Both the position numbers and the translations under genes were made by a program. Of a DNA stretch of 20,825 nt, positions 7,133 through 14,566 are shown piece by piece (within the stretch, counting starts at the first letter, position 1; every line of letters begins with the position of its first letter). Location: the NCBI RefSeq assembly GCF_001279725.1, contig NZ_LGDE01000466.1:1-20825 (forward strand), read 5' to 3'. This DNA is from Streptomyces sp. WM4235. GTDB lineage: Bacteria > Actinomycetota > Actinomycetes > Streptomycetales > Streptomycetaceae. The notes below the pieces were generated by a model. The model was not told where the DNA came from. It was given only the letters and a program-made list of their open reading frames with translations, and did not search any database.

Positions 7133-8268
7133 GAGAATGCTCCTTCATCAAGGGTCATGGTGGGAGAAAGCCGCTGTCGGGGGCGGCGCCGCGGTGGCCG
7201 GACGGTGTCCTTCGCCGTGATACCGGGGACGCTAGCATCCTCGACATAGTAAGTACCTAGGGGAAAGTGACTATCCCTCCGGGAGGTGCTGTCCCCGGGC
7301 GGGACGGCCGGCCCCGGTGCGGACTGCCCGTGTACGGAGGCGAGTTCGCGGCCGAGGCGCGCCAGGTGGGCACGCGCCTCGGGTGGGCCGAGTACTTCGA
7401 CGCGGGCGCCGAAGCCGGCGAGCCGGGCCGTGAGCACGTCGAGTGACGGCCCGTCGGCCTCGATGTCGTGGCGACCGTCGGCGCGCGGCCGCGGCCCGCG
7501 CAGCCGGTCGCCGAACAGGTCGCGCAGGGCGGGCAGCACGTCGGTGTGCACCGCCGCGCGCACCGTGGTGGTGCGCAGGCCCCGTTCGACGCCTTCGGTC
7601 AGCGCCTGCCATGCCGTGGCCAGGTCGAAGTCCTCGGGGCGGCGCGCGGGTTCGCCGGTGGCCGTGACGGAGGTGACCCCGGTGTGCCGGAAGGACCGCA
7701 GGCCGTCCTCGGTGGCGGCGACCAGGTGCCATTGGCCGGCCTTGCAGACCAGGCCGAGCGGATCGACGGTCCACCGGCCGGGCGGGGTGTCGGGGTCCGC
7801 GTACCCGAGGGTGATCCGCACCCGGTCCAGGACCGCCTGTTCGAGGGCGTCGTGGTGCGGCCCGCCGGCGGTGCGGACGGCGGCCCGGGACCAGTCGAGG
7901 CCGTCCACGACGAGTGCCTTGGAGGCGGCCTCGGCGTGCGGGCGCATGGGGGCGGGCAGCGCCTGGACCAGTTTGCGCAGGGCGGCGCGGAGTTCGGGTG
8001 AGGCCGAGAGCGGACCGGCGGCGAGGAACAGTGCCCCGATCTCGCGCTGGGTGAAGCCGGTGAGGTCGGTGCGGGATCCGCCCACCAGGCTCCAGCCGCC
8101 GCCGCGTCCGCGCTGTGAGTAGACGGGCACGCCCGCCAGGGTCAGCGCCTCCAGGTCGCGGCGGGCGGTGCGTTCGGAGACTTCGAGTTCGCCCGCGACC
8201 TCCTTGACCGTGACGCGTCCGCGCGCCTGGAGGAAGAGCAGCGTGGCGACCAGACGATCAGCCTTCAT
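7129..8268 (-). CDS. WYL-domain (YafY/DeoR-like) regulator, extended C-terminus
   Basis: The open frame gives 379 residues. Residues 1-60 form a helix-turn-helix (RVTVKEVAGELEVSERTARRD) followed by RGRGGGW, as in YafY-type regulators. The WYL domain, about 140-220, has the core LVCKAGQWHLVA with His replacing the Tyr of the name motif. A WCX-type C-terminal domain runs to about residue 325. Relatives usually stop near there; here the frame continues for some 50 residues through the conserved element at 7231-7272, which encodes HFPLGTYYVEDASV, and ends in an ATGA overlap with NmrA. The tail is therefore probably not an evolved protein domain. The ATG at 8268 has no clear ribosome site; a GTG at 8277 is an alternative. 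It is divergent from the TIGR03086 gene, a likely target. Confidence 0.82.
   Translation of the reverse strand: MKADRLVATLLFLQARGRVTVKEVAGELEVSERTARRDLEALTLAGVPVYSQRGRGGGWSLVGGSRTDLTGFTQREIGALFLAAGPLSASPELRAALRKLVQALPAPMRPHAEAASKALVVDGLDWSRAAVRTAGGPHHDALEQAVLDRVRITLGYADPDTPPGRWTVDPLGLVCKAGQWHLVAATEDGLRSFRHTGVTSVTATGEPARRPEDFDLATAWQALTEGVERGLRTTTVRAAVHTDVLPALRDLFGDRLRGPRPRADGRHDIEADGPSLDVLTARLAGFGARVEVLGPPEARAHLARLGRELASVHGQSAPGPAVPPGDSTSRRDSHFPLGTYYVEDASVPGITAKDTVRPPRRRPRQRLSPTMTLDEGAFS
7231..7272. promoter_or_regulatory. Copy A of a 42-bp HxlR-type promoter element
   Basis: This stretch matches 16150-16191 at 35 of 42 positions without gaps. Shared blocks are GCTAGCATCC, AGTA, GTACCTAG and GGAAAGTGACT. 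Both copies have the GCTAGC end facing a minus-strand gene (NmrA here, the DHA2 exporter there). The core here, TAAGTACCTA, is an imperfect version of the palindrome TAGGTACCTA in copy B. Copy B lies directly at an HxlR regulator gene, so binding by that regulator is inferred. Unlike copy B, it is inside the open frame of the neighbouring regulator gene. Confidence 0.6.
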
Positions 8269-8289
8269 TTTGCCCACGTTCTTTTTAAT

Positions 8290-8306
8290 AGGCCATGAGA
8301 TGACCT
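8290..8306. promoter_or_regulatory. Candidate operator between WYL and TIGR03086 genes
   Basis: AGGCCAT and ATGACCT form near-perfect 7-bp arms (6 of 7 pairs) around a GAG centre, in the 60-bp gap between the divergent starts at 8268 and 8329. The surrounding DNA (TTTTTAATA) is the most AT-rich in the area. Position and symmetry fit an autoregulatory site for the WYL regulator; this is inferred only. Confidence 0.4.
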
Positions 8307-8328
8307 GTTTGGTGGGGAAGATGGAGTC

Positions 8329-8943
8329 ATGACAGAGACTGTGAATGTTTCCGGCGCCCCTGCCGCCCGTCCGTCCACCGACCCCCGCGGCGGCCTCTTC
8401 AAGGTCGTCGCACTGGCCCACGAGGTCCTCGCCGGCATCCGCCCGGACCAGTACGACGAGGTCACGCCCTGTCCGGACTACTCGGTCCGGGACATGGCCA
8501 ACCACCTGGTGTCGGTGCTGCGCCGGGTCGCCGTGCTCGGTGCGGGCGGTTCCTTCATGAGCGTTCCGCACTTCGCGGAGGACATCGCCGACGGTGACTG
8601 GGCCGAGGCCTGGGCGGTCTCCGTCAAGGAGTTCGACGCGGTCTGGTCCGACCCGGCCGTGCTGGGTCGTCAGATCGCTCTGCCCTGGGGCCCGGTACCC
8701 GGTGTGGTCGCCTCGGTGATCTACACCAACGAGTTCGTCCTGCACGTGTGGGACCTCGCCAAGGCCACCGGCCAGAACCCGGCGTGGGACCCGGAGGTGC
8801 TCGCCGCTCCGCTGGCGAACATGCACCGCGCCGTGCCGGCCGAGCCGCGTGGCGGCCAGGTTCCGTTCGGTCCGGTGGTGGAGGTGCACGAGTATGCTCC
8901 CGCGATCGACAGGCTCGTCGGCTGGTACGGCCGCCGTCCCTGA
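8329..8943 (+). CDS. TIGR03086 / DinB-like metal-binding protein
   Basis: The protein has 204 residues. It carries TPCPDYSVRDMANHL (46-60) and NEFVLHVWDLAKATG (134-148), the paired signatures of the actinobacterial TIGR03086 family, related to mycothiol-dependent maleylpyruvate isomerase and the DinB four-helix bundle. H59, H139 and perhaps D142 are the likely metal ligands. Some relatives use mycothiol as thiol cofactor; whether this one does is unknown. It is a soluble cytoplasmic protein with no signal peptide. The ATG at 8329 has GGGGAAG and GGAG just upstream. It is divergent from the WYL regulator with a dyad between them, a common arrangement for regulator-target pairs. A strong hairpin (8959-8988) follows the stop codon. 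Confidence 0.85.
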   Translation: MTETVNVSGAPAARPSTDPRGGLFKVVALAHEVLAGIRPDQYDEVTPCPDYSVRDMANHLVSVLRRVAVLGAGGSFMSVPHFAEDIADGDWAEAWAVSVKEFDAVWSDPAVLGRQIALPWGPVPGVVASVIYTNEFVLHVWDLAKATGQNPAWDPEVLAAPLANMHRAVPAEPRGGQVPFGPVVEVHEYAPAIDRLVGWYGRRP

Positions 8944-8958
8944 CGGCCGCCCGGGTAC

Positions 8959-8988
8959 CGGGGTCGCCGTCCTGGGACGGCGACCCCG
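8959..8988. terminator. Bidirectional terminator hairpin
   Basis: CGGGGTCGCCGTC and GACGGCGACCCCG form a perfect 13-bp stem with a CTGG loop, centred in the 65-bp gap between the convergent TIGR03086 (plus) and FAD oxidase (minus) genes. It would end transcription from both sides and marks a plausible left boundary of the tailoring genes to the right. Confidence 0.8.
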
Positions 8989-9008
8989 TCCCGTGTCCCG
9001 GGTCCGGA

Positions 9009-10553
9009 TCAGCCGGCGGACCCGATGCCCTGCGCGAAGGAGAAGAACCGCGCGGGGTCGTACTTGGTCTTGATCCGGGCCAGCCGGGCGTGGTTCTCGC
9101 CGTAGTAGGACCGCTTCCAGTCCGTGAGGGCCGGGTCCATCCAGTTCTGGTACGTCTCCCCGTTGGACAGCGGGTCGATCGTCCGGAAGCCGTTGTCGAT
9201 CCAGTGGGTGGCGACCGCCCGCGCGTCGGCGGTGTTCTGCTGCGGATCGTTGATCAGGGCCCGGTAGTTGACCGAGAACAGCGAGTCCCGGTGGACGTAC
9301 GCCGTGTCCGTGCGCCCCGGGTCGTTGGCCGCGCCCCCGAAGAAGTGCAGGTCGAGGTAGCGGGCCTGGCCGGCCCTGCGCTCGGCGTCGAAGGCCGTCA
9401 TCACGTCCGTCCAACCGGTGTGTCCCAGCGGGCGGCCGGCCAGGCGGGTGCGCTCCAGGCCGAACTCGGGTCGGGTCAGCACGCCGGACGGGGACTTGCC
9501 CGCGCGTTGGCACTGGTCCTGGCTGAGCGTCCCACAGCCGAAGATCATCATCATGAGCTGCTGGTACGTCATGACGGCGTCCTGGCGGGCCAACGGGGCG
9601 CCCGTCAGGGCGATCAGTCGGGCCGCCTCGGCGTCCCGTTCGGCCGGGGTGCCCCGGGAGGCCAGCATGATGTTGACGTTGGGGACGGAGCCGGGTGCCG
9701 CGTCCGGCTGGACGACGTACCCGCCGCCGCCGATGGTGCGGGGCGCGTCCACGAGCCAGTTCGTGGCGGCGTCCAGGACGTCCGCGGCGCGGTCGTACGG
9801 GAAGATCAGGTTGGTGATGGCCATCTGGTCGCCGACGTGCGGGGTGACCGTGAAGCGGGTGACCACGCCGAAGTTTCCGCCGCCACCACCGCGGATCGCC
9901 CAGAACAGGTCGCTGTTGCGGGTCGGCGAGGCGGTGACCACCCGGCCGTCGGCCAGGACCACCTCGGCCGAGGTGACGGCGTCGCAGGCCATGCCCGTCG
10001 GGCGGGTCAGGAACCCGTAGCCGCCGCCCTGGAGGAAACCGCCGGCCGCGACGGTCGGACAGCCGCCCTCGCTGACGACGAGGCCGTGCGGGGCCAGGGC
10101 ATTGAGGATGTCGACGTTCTTGGCGCCGGGGCCGATGTTCACCGAGCCGTTGCCGGCGGCTATCGCGACCGCGTTCAGCCCGGACACGTCGATGATCAGG
10201 CCGGGGGTGGTCGAGTAGCCGCCGAAGCTGTGGCCGCCGCTGCGGACGGCGGCGGGCAGGCAGTTGTCCTGGGCGAAGCGCAGCGCGACGGAGACGTCGG
10301 CGGAGCTGACGCAGTAGGCGACGGCCTTGGGGTTGGCGGCGTCGAACTGGGCGAGTTCGAGCTGCTTGGCCACGCCGTACGCGGCGTCGGTGGGCAGGAC
10401 GAGCCGGCCCTGGAGGTTGCGCGCGAGCTGGTTCCAGGGGGCGCGGCCGGCCTCGGCCGCGGCGGTGAGGTTCGCGGCGGGCAGGACGGTCAGGCCGACC
10501 GCGGCCGTGCCGGCGCCGATGAGTGCTCTACGAGTGATCACGGGTTGTCCCAT
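9009..10553 (-). CDS. BBE-like FAD-linked oxidase, predicted bicovalent
   Basis: The protein has 514 residues. The N-terminus has TRRALIGAG (7-15) followed by a hydrophobic run and an AAAEA region, a Tat-like signal, so export is likely. The PCMH-type FAD domain contains RSGGHSFGGYS with H108 and EGGCPTVAAGGFLQGGGYG with C165. In berberine-bridge and AknOx-type enzymes these positions bind FAD by 8-alpha-histidyl and 6-S-cysteinyl links. The C-terminal BBE segment YYGENHARLARIKTKYDP is present. Such enzymes oxidise alcohols or close rings, often as a last step in antibiotic pathways (AknOx, GilR). The ATG at 10553 lacks a strong ribosome site; a GTG 15 nt downstream is an alternative. It lies 138 nt after the halogenase, with a hairpin between, so its transcription may be partly independent. 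Confidence 0.88.
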   Translation of the reverse strand: MGQPVITRRALIGAGTAAVGLTVLPAANLTAAAEAGRAPWNQLARNLQGRLVLPTDAAYGVAKQLELAQFDAANPKAVAYCVSSADVSVALRFAQDNCLPAAVRSGGHSFGGYSTTPGLIIDVSGLNAVAIAAGNGSVNIGPGAKNVDILNALAPHGLVVSEGGCPTVAAGGFLQGGGYGFLTRPTGMACDAVTSAEVVLADGRVVTASPTRNSDLFWAIRGGGGGNFGVVTRFTVTPHVGDQMAITNLIFPYDRAADVLDAATNWLVDAPRTIGGGGYVVQPDAAPGSVPNVNIMLASRGTPAERDAEAARLIALTGAPLARQDAVMTYQQLMMMIFGCGTLSQDQCQRAGKSPSGVLTRPEFGLERTRLAGRPLGHTGWTDVMTAFDAERRAGQARYLDLHFFGGAANDPGRTDTAYVHRDSLFSVNYRALINDPQQNTADARAVATHWIDNGFRTIDPLSNGETYQNWMDPALTDWKRSYYGENHARLARIKTKYDPARFFSFAQGIGSAG

Positions 10554-10621
10554 GGGTCGAGGCGACGGGGGTGTGACGAGGCGGTGTGACGATGCGATGA
10601 GGGGGCCGGAGCGGCGGCCGG

Positions 10622-10662
10622 CCACCGGCCCGGCCGCCCGGAGGGAACGGCGGGGCCGGTGG
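10622..10662. terminator. Hairpin between halogenase and FAD oxidase
   Basis: CCACCGGCCC (10622-10631) and GGGCCGGTGG (10653-10662) pair perfectly over 10 bp with a 21-nt loop, just downstream of the halogenase stop (10692, minus strand). A CCGGTGGAG 9-mer is repeated directly beside it at 10656 and 10665. It could end or attenuate the hydroxylase-halogenase transcript before the oxidase gene. Confidence 0.5.
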
Positions 10663-10691
10663 AGCCGGTGGAGCCGGGAGGGGGCCGGGGC

Positions 10692-12392
10692 TCAGGAGAC
10701 CTTGCGGCCGCGCACGCCCTGCCGGACGACGCCCTTGAGCATGGAGCGTCCGAGGTCGCGCATCTCCTTGGGGCCGGAGGTGCTCGCCCACCACATGAAC
10801 TTCATCATCGTGGGGGTGGTCGCCCGGAAGAACCGGTGGTCCTCGGGGTCCTTCCAGCCGAACGGCGTGTTGACCGACTCGCAGTCGCGGATCGCCTGGA
10901 AGACGATGTCGGCCGCCTTGTCCCCGTCGATCTCGCCGGCCTCGAACCGTTCGCAGGTTTCGGCGGTGATGTCGAAGAGCTGCTTGAAGGCGTGGCTGTC
11001 CGGCCACCACAGGCCCGTGTAGGGGGCCTTCTCCATCTCCCTGAAGTGGCGGTCGTCGCCGTCCAGGGTGAAGTTCTGGCGCGCCATGATCTGGCGCATC
11101 GTGGCCGGGGTGGTGAAGCAGGCCCACACCCGGAAGACGGCGTTCCAGAGGCGGAAGTGGCTGAATGCGATGTAGGAGGCGTTGACGATCTTGTCGTTGT
11201 ACTCCAGCAGGCCCTGTTCCAGGCGCTCCACGTACTCGAAGCGCTCGACCGAGAAGTCGTCCTCGCGCAGCGCGTCCAGCACCCGGTAGGCGAGGGCGTC
11301 GACGACCTCGAAGGTGTTGGACAGCCCGCGCGAGTACAGCGGGTCGATGAAGCCCGCGGCGTGCGACATCAGGCACCAGCGGTGGCCGATGGTCTGCTTG
11401 GAGGAGTACTGGATCCGGTCGGTGGAGACCCACTCGCGGACCCGCTTGGCCCCGTCGAACTGGCGCTTCACCGCCGGGTACATGTCGAGGTAGTGGTTGA
11501 ACTCCTCGTCGGGGGTCATGTCCTTCGGCTTGGGGTACAGCCGCTCGTCGAAGGTCAGGCCGACGCTGCAGACCGGGTTCTTGGAGTCCTTGTAGTTGTC
11601 GAACGGGATGATCCAGAACCAGCCGCGCTCGATCAGGTGGTGGAGCGTGCCGCCGTGGAAGGGCGATTCGGCGGGCGGGCGCAGCGCCTCCGGGTAGTTG
11701 CACACGTCGTCGTACGGCTTGATGCCGACGTAGTGCGTGAAGAGCGACCGCGAGTGGTGCTTGTGGCGGGGCGGGTTGTCGCGCAGGGCGAACTTCTCGG
11801 CGAGCGGGGAGCGGAAACCGCTCGCGTCGATGAGGAACTTCGCGCGGAACACCTCACCGGTGTGGCCCGTGACGGTGACGCCGTCCTCGTCGAAGTCGAG
11901 GTCGGTGGCGCGCCAGTTCTGCCGGATCGTGCAGCCGTACTTGGCCGCGACGTTCAGGTAGTACGAGTCGGTGTCCTGCCGGTAGAGGTGGACGGCCTCC
12001 GTCAGCATCTTGGGGATCACGAACATCGTGGCCTCGGCCGGGTTCGGCTCGCGGTTCTTGTCGTGCGAGACGAAGCCGAAGCTCTGCTTGCGGCCGTGGT
12101 GCGGGCCCATGTGCTCGGTGATCGCCTTGATGTCGAGCATGTGCTTGATCTCGGGGACGTCGTAGCGCGTGGCGAGGATGTGCAGCCACTCGACGAGCTG
12201 CGGGTTCTGCGACTCGCCGACGGCGAAGCGCGGGTGTTGGCCGGCGTCTATGAGGACGACGTTGGCGCCCTGGCGGGCCAGGATCGCGCCGGTGATCGAG
12301 CCCGCGAGACCCGATCCGAGGATCAGGACGTCGCACTCGTTCCACTCTTCGGCCTTGGGGGCCTCTTTCGTTGCCTCAGCCTTGGTGGGCAA
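10692..12392 (-). CDS. Flavin-dependent halogenase, CtcP-like
   Basis: This enzyme (566 residues from a TTG start) is a member of the tryptophan-halogenase superfamily that uses FADH2, oxygen and chloride or bromide to halogenate an aromatic ring. GSGLAG (26-31) binds FAD. GES at 59-61 precedes GRKQSFGF, whose K102 is the best candidate for the catalytic lysine that carries the hypohalite. WFWIIP (258-263) matches the halogenase signature WxWxIP, and FIDPLYSRG (348-356) matches the second halogenase motif. The overall pattern resembles CtcP and related halogenases of aromatic polyketides, rather than true tryptophan halogenases. The TTG at 12392 is chosen because AGAGGAG lies exactly 7 nt upstream; the longer ATG start at 12449 (585 aa) has no ribosome site. 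It is downstream of the PgaE-like hydroxylase; FADH2 probably comes from the reductase at 16647-17186. Confidence 0.9.
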   Translation of the reverse strand: MPTKAEATKEAPKAEEWNECDVLILGSGLAGSITGAILARQGANVVLIDAGQHPRFAVGESQNPQLVEWLHILATRYDVPEIKHMLDIKAITEHMGPHHGRKQSFGFVSHDKNREPNPAEATMFVIPKMLTEAVHLYRQDTDSYYLNVAAKYGCTIRQNWRATDLDFDEDGVTVTGHTGEVFRAKFLIDASGFRSPLAEKFALRDNPPRHKHHSRSLFTHYVGIKPYDDVCNYPEALRPPAESPFHGGTLHHLIERGWFWIIPFDNYKDSKNPVCSVGLTFDERLYPKPKDMTPDEEFNHYLDMYPAVKRQFDGAKRVREWVSTDRIQYSSKQTIGHRWCLMSHAAGFIDPLYSRGLSNTFEVVDALAYRVLDALREDDFSVERFEYVERLEQGLLEYNDKIVNASYIAFSHFRLWNAVFRVWACFTTPATMRQIMARQNFTLDGDDRHFREMEKAPYTGLWWPDSHAFKQLFDITAETCERFEAGEIDGDKAADIVFQAIRDCESVNTPFGWKDPEDHRFFRATTPTMMKFMWWASTSGPKEMRDLGRSMLKGVVRQGVRGRKVS

Positions 12393-12453
12393 GACCGTAC
12401 TCCTCTTTGTCGATTTCACTCGGCGCTTGCGTGGACGCCGGCCGGTCATCGGG

Positions 12454-13929
12454 TCAGGCGGTGTGGCGCGGCGCGCCGAACCAGTCGGTCAGGGCCTGGG
12501 CCAGTCCCTCGGGAGAGCCGTCGGCGGCGACCCAGGCGACGTAGCCGTCGGGGCGCACCAGCAGGCTCGCGGCCGGGGCGTCGACGTCGTTGCGGGTGGC
12601 GGTCACCACGTCCACGCGGTCCGTCCAACCGGCGGCGGCGGCGCGCAGTTCGGCGTTGTCGTGCAGGTCGAGCAGGACCGGGCGGCCCTTGTGGAGCAGC
12701 TCGTACGTGCTGGTCTTCGCGTCGTCGACCAGGAGCTCCTGGTCGGGCAGGCGGCGGCCGAGCAGCGGGTGGTCGCCGGGGGCGGCGCCGTAGGTGGTGT
12801 CGAGGCCGGTGACCAGTCCGACGAGGTGGGTGCGGACCTCCTCGATGCGGACCAGCTCGGCGAACAGCTCGCGCAGCGGGTCGGCCTCGGGGCCGCCGAG
12901 GTAGAGGGTGCGCTGCACCAGGGTGTTGGCGACGATGCGGGCGCCGACCGGGTGGCGCTCGGTGTGGTAGGTGTCGAGCAGGCCCTCGGGGGCGGTGCCC
13001 TTGACGGCCGCGGCGAGCTTCCAGCCGAGGTTGACCACGTCGCCGACGGCGGCGCTGATGCCCTGCGCGCCGATGGGCAGGTGGATGTGGGCGGCGTCGC
13101 CGGCGAGGAAGACGCGGCCCTTGCGGTACTCGGCGGCGTGCCGGCTCGCGTCGGTGAAGTAGCTGGTCCACAGCGGGGTGGCGCCGCTGATGTCCTCGCC
13201 GGTCACCCGCTGGAAGGATTCGGCCACCTCCTGGAAGGTGGGGGGCTCCTGGGTGGGGCGGACGCCGGCGCCGCGCTCGAAGACGACGACGCGGGTGGCG
13301 TGCGGGCCGAGCGGGAGGACCACGACCATGCCCTGCTCGCCGACCTCGCCGGTGGGGCGGATCCGCAGCGGGACGCCGGTCACGTCGGCCATCTTCATCT
13401 CGATGGTGGCGCTGGTGCCGGGGAAGTCGATGCCGGAGAGGCGGCGGACGGTGCTGCGGGCGCCGTCGCAGCCCACCAGGTAGGCGGCGCGCAGGCGTTC
13501 GACGCCCTCGGGGCCGGCGATCTCGACCTCGACGGCGTCCTCGCCGTCGGTGAGGCCGACGACCTCGTGGCCGCGGCGGATCTCGGCGCCCAGGCCCACG
13601 GCCCAGTCGTGGAGGATCGCCTCGGTGCGGGACTGGGGGACCCCGCGGACGCCGAAGTTCCCGCCTTCGATGATGCGGTAGTCGATGGGAAGGCCGCCGA
13701 AGTGGCCTCCCGGAATGGTGTCGAGTTCCCCGAATTCCGCGAGGAGGCCGCGCTGTCCGAATTCCTCGATGGTGCGGGCCGAGAATCCGAGTGCGCGGGA
13801 TTGGCGCATCGGTTCGGTGAGACGGTCGAGAACGATCACGGAGAGACCAGAAAGGCGCAGTTCTCCTGCGAGCATGAGTCCCGCAGGGCCCGCTCCGGCA
13901 ACGATGACATCGGCGTTCAAGCTTTCCAT
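12454..13929 (-). CDS. PgaE/CabE-like FAD aromatic hydroxylase
   Basis: The protein has 491 residues, the size of angucycline-type hydroxylases such as PgaE and CabE. GAGPAG (12-17) starts the FAD fold, GCDGARST (153-160) is the DG motif, and GRVFLAGDAAHIHLPIGAQG (271-290) holds the GD motif and flavin loop. NLGWKLAAAVKG and DTYHTERHPVGAR follow, and a C-terminal thioredoxin-like domain without an active CxxC runs from about residue 385. These NADPH-dependent monooxygenases hydroxylate polycyclic aromatic polyketides, and some do Baeyer-Villiger-type chemistry; which applies here is not decided. The ATG at 13929 has GGGAGAGGG just upstream. It is first in a two-gene unit with the halogenase, whose proper ribosome site lies some 50 nt beyond this stop. 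The promoter should be in 13930-14082. Confidence 0.9.
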   Translation of the reverse strand: MESLNADVIVAGAGPAGLMLAGELRLSGLSVIVLDRLTEPMRQSRALGFSARTIEEFGQRGLLAEFGELDTIPGGHFGGLPIDYRIIEGGNFGVRGVPQSRTEAILHDWAVGLGAEIRRGHEVVGLTDGEDAVEVEIAGPEGVERLRAAYLVGCDGARSTVRRLSGIDFPGTSATIEMKMADVTGVPLRIRPTGEVGEQGMVVVLPLGPHATRVVVFERGAGVRPTQEPPTFQEVAESFQRVTGEDISGATPLWTSYFTDASRHAAEYRKGRVFLAGDAAHIHLPIGAQGISAAVGDVVNLGWKLAAAVKGTAPEGLLDTYHTERHPVGARIVANTLVQRTLYLGGPEADPLRELFAELVRIEEVRTHLVGLVTGLDTTYGAAPGDHPLLGRRLPDQELLVDDAKTSTYELLHKGRPVLLDLHDNAELRAAAAGWTDRVDVVTATRNDVDAPAASLLVRPDGYVAWVAADGSPEGLAQALTDWFGAPRHTA

Positions 13930-14082
13930 CTTCCCTCTCCCGCTGGCGTTTTCTCCAGTATTCCGAGGGGCCGCGGGAAGCTGAACGGTCTCCGATACAG
14001 GGCTCTGAAAAGTTCGTCAGATCCCCGGCAGCAGTGTCAGGGGACCGCTCCGGGGAGGTGAGAGGGGGTGCGGGCGGACGCG

Positions 14083-14117
14083 CGAGGGTGCCGGAAGCAC
14101 TGCTTCCGGCACCCTCG
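14083..14117. terminator. Perfect 15-bp terminator hairpin
   Basis: CGAGGGTGCCGGAAG (14083-14097) and CTTCCGGCACCCTCG (14103-14117) pair perfectly around a CACTG loop. It is 30 bp downstream of the PPOX gene stop (14147, minus strand) and upstream of the hydroxylase, so it closes the exporter-PPOX transcript and isolates the next unit. Confidence 0.8.
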
Positions 14118-14146
14118 TCACGCGTACCGCTGTCCGCGGTGTCCTC

Positions 14147-14551
14147 TCAGCCGCCGAGCACCCGGTCGACCCGGATCTCGACGACGGCCAGGCCCGGCGG
14201 TTGCGGCGGCGCCGACCGGTATCGCTTGGTGTAGCGGCGCACCCCCTCCGCGACCCTGGAGGGGTCGGTGGAGACGGTGGCCGTCCCCTCCAGGGTGAGC
14301 CACTGCCAGCCGGCCATCTGGCAGACCGACACCCGGCCGCCCGGGTTGGCCAGCAGGTTCCTGGCCTTGCGCCGGGTCGCCGTGGTCATGACCCTGGCGA
14401 GGCCCGCGTCACCGTCCCAGGTGAAGCGCACCGGCGCGGTGTGGGGGCTGCCGTCGGGCCGCAGCGTGGTGAAGGTGCACAGGTGGTTCTCGGCGAGGAA
14501 GGCCTCGGCCTCCGCGGAGAGCCGCAATGCCGGTGTGCGTGTGGGTGCCAT
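14147..14551 (-). CDS. PPOX-class split-barrel flavoprotein
   Basis: This small protein (134 residues) has the split beta-barrel pattern of pyridoxamine-phosphate-oxidase-like proteins. HLCTFTTLRPDGSPHTAPVRF spans residues 23-43 (key parts TTLRPDGSPH and PVRF), followed by ATRRKARNLLANPGGRVSVC and a WLTLEGTATV strand. This resembles the actinobacterial FDOR/TIGR03618 group, whose members bind F420 or FMN and reduce quinones, enones or similar compounds. The cofactor cannot be fixed from sequence. It starts 15 nt after the DHA2 exporter stop and is clearly in the same transcript, under the HxlR-type promoter at 16150-16191. A role in reductive handling of a pathway compound or quinone stress is inferred. 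A strong terminator follows. Confidence 0.82.
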   Translation of the reverse strand: MAPTRTPALRLSAEAEAFLAENHLCTFTTLRPDGSPHTAPVRFTWDGDAGLARVMTTATRRKARNLLANPGGRVSVCQMAGWQWLTLEGTATVSTDPSRVAEGVRRYTKRYRSAPPQPPGLAVVEIRVDRVLGG

Positions 14552-14566
14552 GGAGGGGTTCCGTTC

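Noticed and set aside
7286..8122. Plus-strand open frame starting just after element A, with GGGAGG upstream, where an HxlR gene might have been
   Set aside because: Its translation is Arg/Ser/Pro-rich with no HxlR features and lies antisense to the WYL domains; the GGGAGG is also too close to the GTG.
8944..9513. Continuation of the WYL frame upstream of 8268 into the FAD oxidase region
   Set aside because: It is antisense to the TIGR03086 gene and overlaps the oxidase in another frame; the regulator clearly begins at MKADRL near 8268.
10570..10592. Direct repeat GGTGTGACGA twice with 13-bp period upstream of the FAD oxidase start
   Set aside because: Short, in GC-rich spacer DNA, and not phased to a recognisable promoter; may be chance.
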